A stretch of DNA of 64,000 nt from Atrina japonica (taxonomy: Eukaryota > Mollusca > Bivalvia > Pterioida > Pinnidae), in contig BROG01000510.1 of NCBI GenBank assembly GCA_030159075.1, forward strand, positions 474,035 through 538,034, read 5' to 3'. Each line of letters opens with the position of its first letter. Position 1 is the stretch's first letter. Both the position numbers and the translations under genes were made by a program. Positions 59,001-64,000 of this stretch are shown piece after piece. A model generated the notes under the pieces. It was not told the origin of the DNA, made no database searches, and worked only from the letters and a program-made list of their open reading frames with translations.

Positions 59001-62000
59001 TGGATTATTTAAACCATTCACCACACACACCACTACAACCATGAAGTCCCCACTTCTTAGATTTGAAGTACTATACAGGGGAAAATAACTTGTGGTGTTT
59101 ACAATCGCTATATTCATGGTGTCAATAATTCACCTCGAGTCTTTGTTTATCAGACAGCTACACTACAGCTTTTGACTATAAGTCACCATGAACTTTTAGC
59201 TCTATAAGACACCAGAAGTCACCCTGACCACTGGAGCAATTGGCTAGAGTCACCTACATATAGAGCCTTTCGCTATAAGTCACTATGAGCTTTTCATTAC
59301 TCAAGCCACCAGCCACCATAAGTCACCTGGAAGGCTGATGCCATTAGCTAGAAGTCACCATGATTTTGGTGAGTTCCAGAGGAGCCTTTTGCTTTAAGTC
59401 ACTTAGAGCCTTTGGCTATAAGTCACTATGAGCTTTCAGCTATTCAAGTCACAAGAAGTCACATGGATGGCTGGAGCCATTGGCTTGAAGTAAGCATGAT
59501 TTTGGCTAATATGAGCCACCTGGAGCTTTGGATATAAGTCATTATAAAATTTTGCTATTTGTCACTTAAAATGTTTGCCTTTAAGTCACCTAGAACCTTT
59601 GGCTATAAATCAGCAGGGATAGTTTGGCTCAAATAGCCTGAAAAGTGATGCACAAATTATTAGCAATTTAGGTCATGTACATGTAATATAAGTAATAAGA
59701 AATATAATTTATTTTTGCAGTCACAGAGTACAGAAAATGATTTTAAAATGTCGTATAAGGAATTGGGGTAAATGTTTAAGGACAGTTTAAAGTTTGAAGG
59801 AGAGAGAATCAGATACAGCAAAACCTATCTTGAAAATCAGATGTAATAATAGACTAAAAGCTATAAATAGATATATGTAATGTCCCTCCATTTCAGGTGT
59901 GTATTAGCTCACTTGGACCTGAATTCTGCCCATCATCTGTTACGTAAAGTTAATATTGATGTTATAGACTGGTTCATAAATCAAAAATATCTACCCACAA
60001 TGGAGAGCCTTGATGTTAAAAGAACTTTAAGACGAATGGTATTTACAAGTTTAAGACAGGTAAGAGGATAGAATTACATGTTCACAAGTTTTAGACAGGT
60101 AAGATAGCACAGGTGTTCTCATGTTTAAGACAGATGAGATGGTACAGTACACAGGTTTAAAACAGGTAATACGGTACAAATGTAACAAGATTGAAACAGG
60201 TAAGGTGGTACAGGTGTACAGAGGTTTAAAACAGGTAAGATAGCACAGGTATACACAAGTTTGAGACAGGTTAGAGGATATAGGTATATACAAGTGTAAG
60301 ACAGGTTAGAGGATACAGGTGTACACAAGTTTAAGACAGGTTATAGGATACAGGTATACACAAGTTTAAGACAGGTTAACGGATACAGGGGAACACAAGT
60401 TTTAAGACAGGACACAGGTGTTCACAAGTTTATGGCAGGTAAAAGGGTCTATTATCCCCTGAAAAAAGTCACAGGTAACTAAGTAAATAAAAAATGTCAG
60501 TTGAATAGTTGACCAAATTTTGCAGGTGCCTTAAGGCCCCATGTGCCTCTTGTTTCATTGATTACTTAATCCATTGAAATTTAATGCACACACAGATATT
60601 ACCACAAAGTCCTGACTTCTTAGATTTGAAATCAGTAAGTTTTCTTGTTTGGTTATCCAGAGTAATTGTCATTGAAAATGTATTATGTTCCTTGAAAAAG
60701 CCTTGTATTTAAATACCAAGTGTTTGTGAGGGACCATAAATATCTTGCCTCTGAAAGATTGGCCATTGGATTGATTTATTACTGTATAATTAAAGATACC
60801 TGGTCCTATAGTACCCATATTTTAGAAAGAATCTAATAATTATGATGCAGATTGAGTGGAATATATTGGTAGGCAAATATAAAAGCAAATTAGCTAAGAA
60901 AATATGTATAATGTTCCAATGATGATTAAAGACAAAAAACGCAGTTCCATGGAGTCTTGGACATAATTGTGTAATGATGTATTCATAAAACATTCAAAGG
61001 ACATTTTTTGTATAAATGGAGTTGTGTAAGACAATTATCCTAAAAAAAAGCAATCCCCTACTATATGAGATTGGAAATAAAAATATATTAAAATCCCACC
61101 TACCTTAATTGCCACATTTTCAATAATTAGTTGTCAGAAAACCAATAGCAATGTTGATCAAATGAAAGTAAGATATATCTATACCTTATATACAATAGTT
61201 ATGAATCCTGGTGGTTTTTTTTTCATCTGGCAAGGAGAGAAAATTAAGGAATTGCCCAATTTGTTCTTATCAATAACAATATTAAACAAATTTTTGTCAC
61301 ATGTCATGTTGCAATTATATTCCAGGTATCCATGTTTGAAGAGTGGACTGAAATGGCATTAAAAGGTTTAATACTGCTATTTGACCCTGCCATGGTGATT
61401 CTGTATCAAGAAAATTCAACAATTTTACATGTAGATGACCCACCTGTGAGAGTTTACCTTATTATCAGGGGCAGGTAATTTATGCATTTTCTACTTTGCA
61501 GTATTCTATTTTATGCACCTATACTTTTGAAGGTGATGAAATGACATTCTTCTAGTATCTATATATTATAAGACGTCTGGGTCCTACACCATAAAACTTG
61601 ATACTCAAGTCTGAGAATACTATCAACTTGGCCTGCTTAGCCAATCAGATTTCAGGATTAGCCAAAGTTGACAAAATATTTTGGACTTAGATAAATCTTA
61701 AGATTTATGATGCCAGGCCCCAAGTTTATGATCTATGTCATGTAAGTACTCAAGTGGCATACAATTCTTATCAGAATGGCCTGTTAATTCTGTTATTGCA
61801 TGATGGAAATGACTATCTGATTGATGAGGGAAAAATTTCATTTACACATTCATTCTATAACATACTATACAAAGTTGTATTTTGTTTGTTAAACTGTTTT
61901 TGCAAAATTGACAAAGGTTTGATTAGATTTTGTTCATTGTTATAGGTTTGTTATGTAATTGAATACTGATGATACCTTCCTGGTTGATTAAATTTTGTGT

Positions 62001-64000
62001 GGCTTATAGGTGTTATAGGTTTGTTCTGTTATTGAGTGCTGGTAATAATATCCTGGTTGATTAGATTTTGTACAGTGTTATAGGTTTGGTAAGTTATTTA
62101 ATACTGGTAGTAACTTTCTGGTTGATTAGATTTTGCCCAGTGTTATAGGGTGTTATTGAGTACTGGTAATAACTTCCTGGTTGATTAGATTATGTTTAGT
62201 GTTATAGGTTTGTTATGTTATTGATTACAGGTAATAACATTTTGGTTGATTCAATTTTAGTGCTGTCATTAAGGATGCTAACAATAAAGAGATTATTTGC
62301 ATCAAAGTAGGAAAAGAACCATGTGTTCTAGGAGAGGAAGGTAAATTATTTCTGTTTCCTTTTACTGTATGCTTATGTTTCATTTGTTTTTGTTGTTGGT
62401 TTTTGTTGTTGTTGATGTTGTTGTACATTTTACTTTTGTTTTTGACAGAGGTATGTTTACATTGTAAACATTTAATTATGAACTATACATTTTGTGAATA
62501 TGGTGTACAATATACATTTGTAAAGGTGTGGCGAGATGGACATTGTAAAAGTGTGGTAAAGTGTTCAATATATAAATATAGTGAGATGGACATTGTATAA
62601 GTGTGGTCAAGTGTTCAATATATAACTATGGTGAGATGGACATTGTAAGTGTGGTCAAGTGTTTAATATATAAATATGGTAAGATGGATATTGAATTAGT
62701 ATTCAACATATAAATATGGTGAAATAGACGTTGTATAAATATGATGAATTTTTGTTCAACATATAAATGCGGTGAGATGTATACTGTATAAGTGTGATGA
62801 ATTACTGTGTCCCAGCAAACATGGAAAGTGTTTTTTTGAAAATATTTCATATAAATGTTGTCATATGGGAACTTTATCCATACAGTCATTAAATATTACC
62901 AGACTCATAAAACTCTATTTATTATCTTTCCTGGAAATAAAACCTGATGTTTACAAACAACATTTTTGTGTGCAAGTCAACAGAAGAGTCAAGTCATGTG
63001 CAGAGATGTTTCGCCAACATTTTCAATCCAGTGTCTATGATGACTTGCAAGTGATGAGATGTATACACTCTGTTAAAAAAATAGTCAGTTCCAATGAATA
63101 TCAACAGTAACAATGACTGCTGCCATTACCACTAATCTAGATCAGAAAATCATAAAGGGTTTAACTAGCATCTCGAGTATTATATGGTCTCCTTCATATC
63201 TGAATGCAGGATTGATTACGACAATGACCTTCTTTAAATACAATAGCAATTTTAGTGGTGATTTGATAGTTTCTTTGATGTAAACTTAAAAAAACCACTT
63301 TCCAGGTTTTCTTGGACACACAGTTCTGAGTAGTGTTCAACACATACATATGGTGAGATGCACTTTGTATAATTGTGTTGAATTAGTGTTCTACATATAA
63401 ATACAGTAAGATGGACATTGTAGTTTGTACATTGTATTTATATGTAGTCAAGCTTGAAGTGTTCAATGTATACATATGGTGAGATATTAATTGTTTAAGT
63501 GAGGTCAAGTGTTTAGGAAATAAGCATGGTATGATCTACATTGTATAAGTTTGGTGATATGTAAGGTATATATAATTACCTGAAGTGTACAAGATATATT
63601 ATTAATGTATATAGAGGCTTTAGTGTACATGTATATACACTTATACATTACAATATTCTGAGAGGTCCATGGTACTGTCAATTTCTAGGCATTTTCCTGC
63701 AGTATAATAGTAGAATATCTGTACAGACTACATCATGTTGTGAAGTAATCCAGATAAACCTCGGGTGGATCCAGAATATTATCAACAAGGTATATGGTAT
63801 ATATTTTGCTTTAGTTTTCCATACAGATTAAACAGTTCAAAATACATGTACATACAGGCATATCCTGCAACACCTGACCTTCCTCCAATTAACCTAGCCT
63901 CAACAAATTTTCAAAATCACAGCAGGGAAAAAGAACTGAGTCAAAAACAGTTCCATGTACTCTTAATTTTATATTGCCCGTATGAAAATTTTAGGCGGAT
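53053..64000 (+). CDS. Tandem cyclic-nucleotide-binding-domain protein (3' end outside window)
   Basis: Coding exons are 53067 (ATG; exon from 53053)-53195, 53422-53551, 58234-58396, 59897-60059, 61326-61474, 62261-62340, 63306-63352, 63727-63789 and 63858-64000+. All GT/AG sites and phases fit; 355 residues are read. Residues 1-70 begin MGNKPDKEQK and are polar. The first domain (about 70-165) has IFIITEGSVNI and the phosphate-cassette text FGEISVLYNVPCTARV (121-136), where the usual Arg after Pro is Cys132. A helical linker (DVIDWFINQKYL...LRRMVFTSLRQ) leads to a second domain (about 205-305) with RVYLIIRGSAVI, LGEEGFLGHTVLSS and SCCEVIQI, which lacks the PRxA core. There are no membrane segments, so it is not an ion channel as far as seen. 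Both cassettes are degenerate, so nucleotide binding is uncertain. Kinase or exchange-factor partners could lie beyond the window. Confidence 0.85.
53067..53195 (+). CDS. First coding exon, start MGNKPDKEQK
   Basis: ATG at 53067 follows an acceptor (tctctttcag to 53052) by 14 bases. Gly2 could allow N-myristoylation, as in some cGMP-dependent kinases that start MGN, but residue 6 is Asp rather than the favoured Ser, so this is weak. If translation continues from an upstream exon, the 14 bases before ATG are also open. Confidence 0.7.
53695..55085 (+). mobile_element. Dispersed element with ~165 bp units, copy 3
   Basis: Begins ggtcacctgaaccaaaggct and gtgacctattgcgatcg, then the same order of blocks as 2289-3487, including the text from accaaacttgacaggaagta to agaatgaatgagtcagc. 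Three to four ~165 bp units lie at 54480-55010. The right end is cut short. It lies in intron 2 of the tandem cyclic-nucleotide-binding gene. Confidence 0.75.
55187..58041 (+). repeat. 26 bp minisatellite, ~110 copies
   Basis: Unit taGCCTATATTGATACTGTGGAAGGA (26 bp), with variants CTTTATT, CTATAATG and GTGAAAAG, and one-base-short units. Long runs of the same variant order recur about 1083 bp apart (55231-55440 against 56314-56525), so there is higher-order structure. It fills intron 2 between exons ending 53551 and starting 58234. No ORF of note. Confidence 0.97.
58513..58640 (+). repeat. ~42 bp tandem repeat, three units
   Basis: gtatgttggtttaacttttt at 58513 and 58554, and a variant at 58596, about 120 bases after exon 3. 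Confidence 0.8.
58759..58941. mobile_element. 183 bp MITE with ACAGTAAAACCTG ends, TA flanks
   Basis: tacagtaaaacctgtatata at the left and agcaggttttactgta at the right, with inner inverted text ggggccacc / ggtggccgc and repeated 'gacctttat'. TA at both edges fits a Tc1/mariner-type target duplication. No coding. Confidence 0.75.
59100..59640 (+). repeat. Degenerate ~30-60 bp tandem repeat ('ggctataagtcac')
   Basis: About a dozen loose copies of ttggctataagtcaccatgag-type text in intron 3. High divergence points to an old array. Confidence 0.7.
60041..60440 (+). repeat. ~35 bp minisatellite containing the splice donor of exon 4
   Basis: The unit acaagtttaagacagGTaag includes the last ~15 coding bases of exon 4 and its donor at 60060. 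About 12 copies follow; four or more keep a full CAGGTAAG or CAGGTAAT. See findings. The - strand ORFs here are shadows of the array. Confidence 0.9.
61579..61723. mobile_element. Short element with ggcccc ends, second copy
   Basis: gggtcctacaccataaaact ... gatgccaggcccc, matching 38030-38160. This copy has extra text ccaatcagatttcaggatta in the middle. Confidence 0.6.
61921..62260 (+). repeat. ~60-74 bp tandem repeat ending at the acceptor of exon 6
   Basis: gattagattttg...cagtgttataggtttgtta...ctggtaataactt...tcctggtt recurs from 61921, about 61985, 62059, 62123 and 62182. The last partial unit, gattcaattttag, is the true acceptor at 62259-62260. Confidence 0.85.
62500..62800 (+). repeat. 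~50 bp tandem repeat ('gttcaatatataaatatggtgagatgg')
   Basis: About six units in intron 6. The same family continues at 63325-63560 around exon 7. Confidence 0.85.
62801..63305 (+). other. Open stretch between two blocks of the ~50 bp repeat
   Basis: A frame is open from the repeat through LNITRLIKLYLLSFLEIKPD and KSCAEMFRQHFQ to a stop at 63108. The composition is protein-like but no family is recognised and it lies inside intron 6. It could be a piece of an inserted element that split the array. Confidence 0.3.
63325..63560 (+). repeat. ~50 bp tandem repeat, block overlapping exon 7 and its donor
   Basis: agtgttcaacacatacatatggtgagatg at 63330-63360 is one unit; its first part is the 3' end of exon 7 and its centre is the donor at 63353. 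At least three diverged units follow. Confidence 0.8.

Noticed and set aside
60051..60328. Two - strand ORFs with repeated 'CTYLYYLTCFK'-type text
   Set aside because: Shadows of the splice-donor minisatellite.
62626..62889. 87-codon - strand ORF
   Set aside because: Shadow of the ~50 bp tandem repeat.

Overview
The window looks like nuclear DNA of a mollusc, most likely a bivalve. It is AT-rich, has short exons and long introns, and is crowded with mobile-element families common in bivalve genomes. The species cannot be named from the sequence. All gene models below come from reading exons by eye, and each exon join was checked for GT/AG sites and a kept reading frame.

Layout: (1) 1-10.4 kb, + strand, is the 3' end of a catalase gene: four coding exons with the heme-tyrosine motif and a peroxisomal-type C-terminus ending Ala-Asn-Leu. 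(2) 10.4-13.1 kb holds two copies of a dispersed element with internal ~165 bp tandem units. (3) 14.8-18.8 kb, perhaps to 21.6 kb, - strand, is the 3' part of a single-pass membrane protein with a long, tyrosine-motif-rich and acidic cytoplasmic tail, receptor-like in design. (4) 21.8-28.5 kb is repeat-rich: a decayed reverse-transcriptase element with an internal tandem amplification, a long GTA/GTC-type array, and a mosaic stretch that may be an assembly artefact. (5) 31.8-33.7 kb, - strand, has a 285-codon Cys/His-containing ORF and a separate candidate terminal exon. (6) 37.4-48.7 kb, - strand, is a complete five-exon gene for a 213-residue secreted protein with four cysteines, resembling the ependymin-related superfamily. 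Its 6.7 kb first intron is mostly one ~5.2 kb terminal-inverted-repeat element full of GTGATATCAC palindromes, with a possible captured gene start inside. (7) 53.05-64.0 kb, + strand, is the 5' and middle part of a gene with two cyclic-nucleotide-binding-type domains: nine coding exons, running off the window. Its introns carry several minisatellites, three of which contain or abut its own splice sites.

The genes do not form an evident pathway: catalase is peroxisomal, the - strand genes encode a membrane and a secreted protein, and the last gene is a soluble nucleotide-sensor-like protein. The secreted gene and the nucleotide-binding gene lie head to head and could share a regulatory region at about 48.7-49.5 kb. 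No rRNA, true tRNA or CRISPR is seen; tRNA-like boxes occur only inside SINEs.
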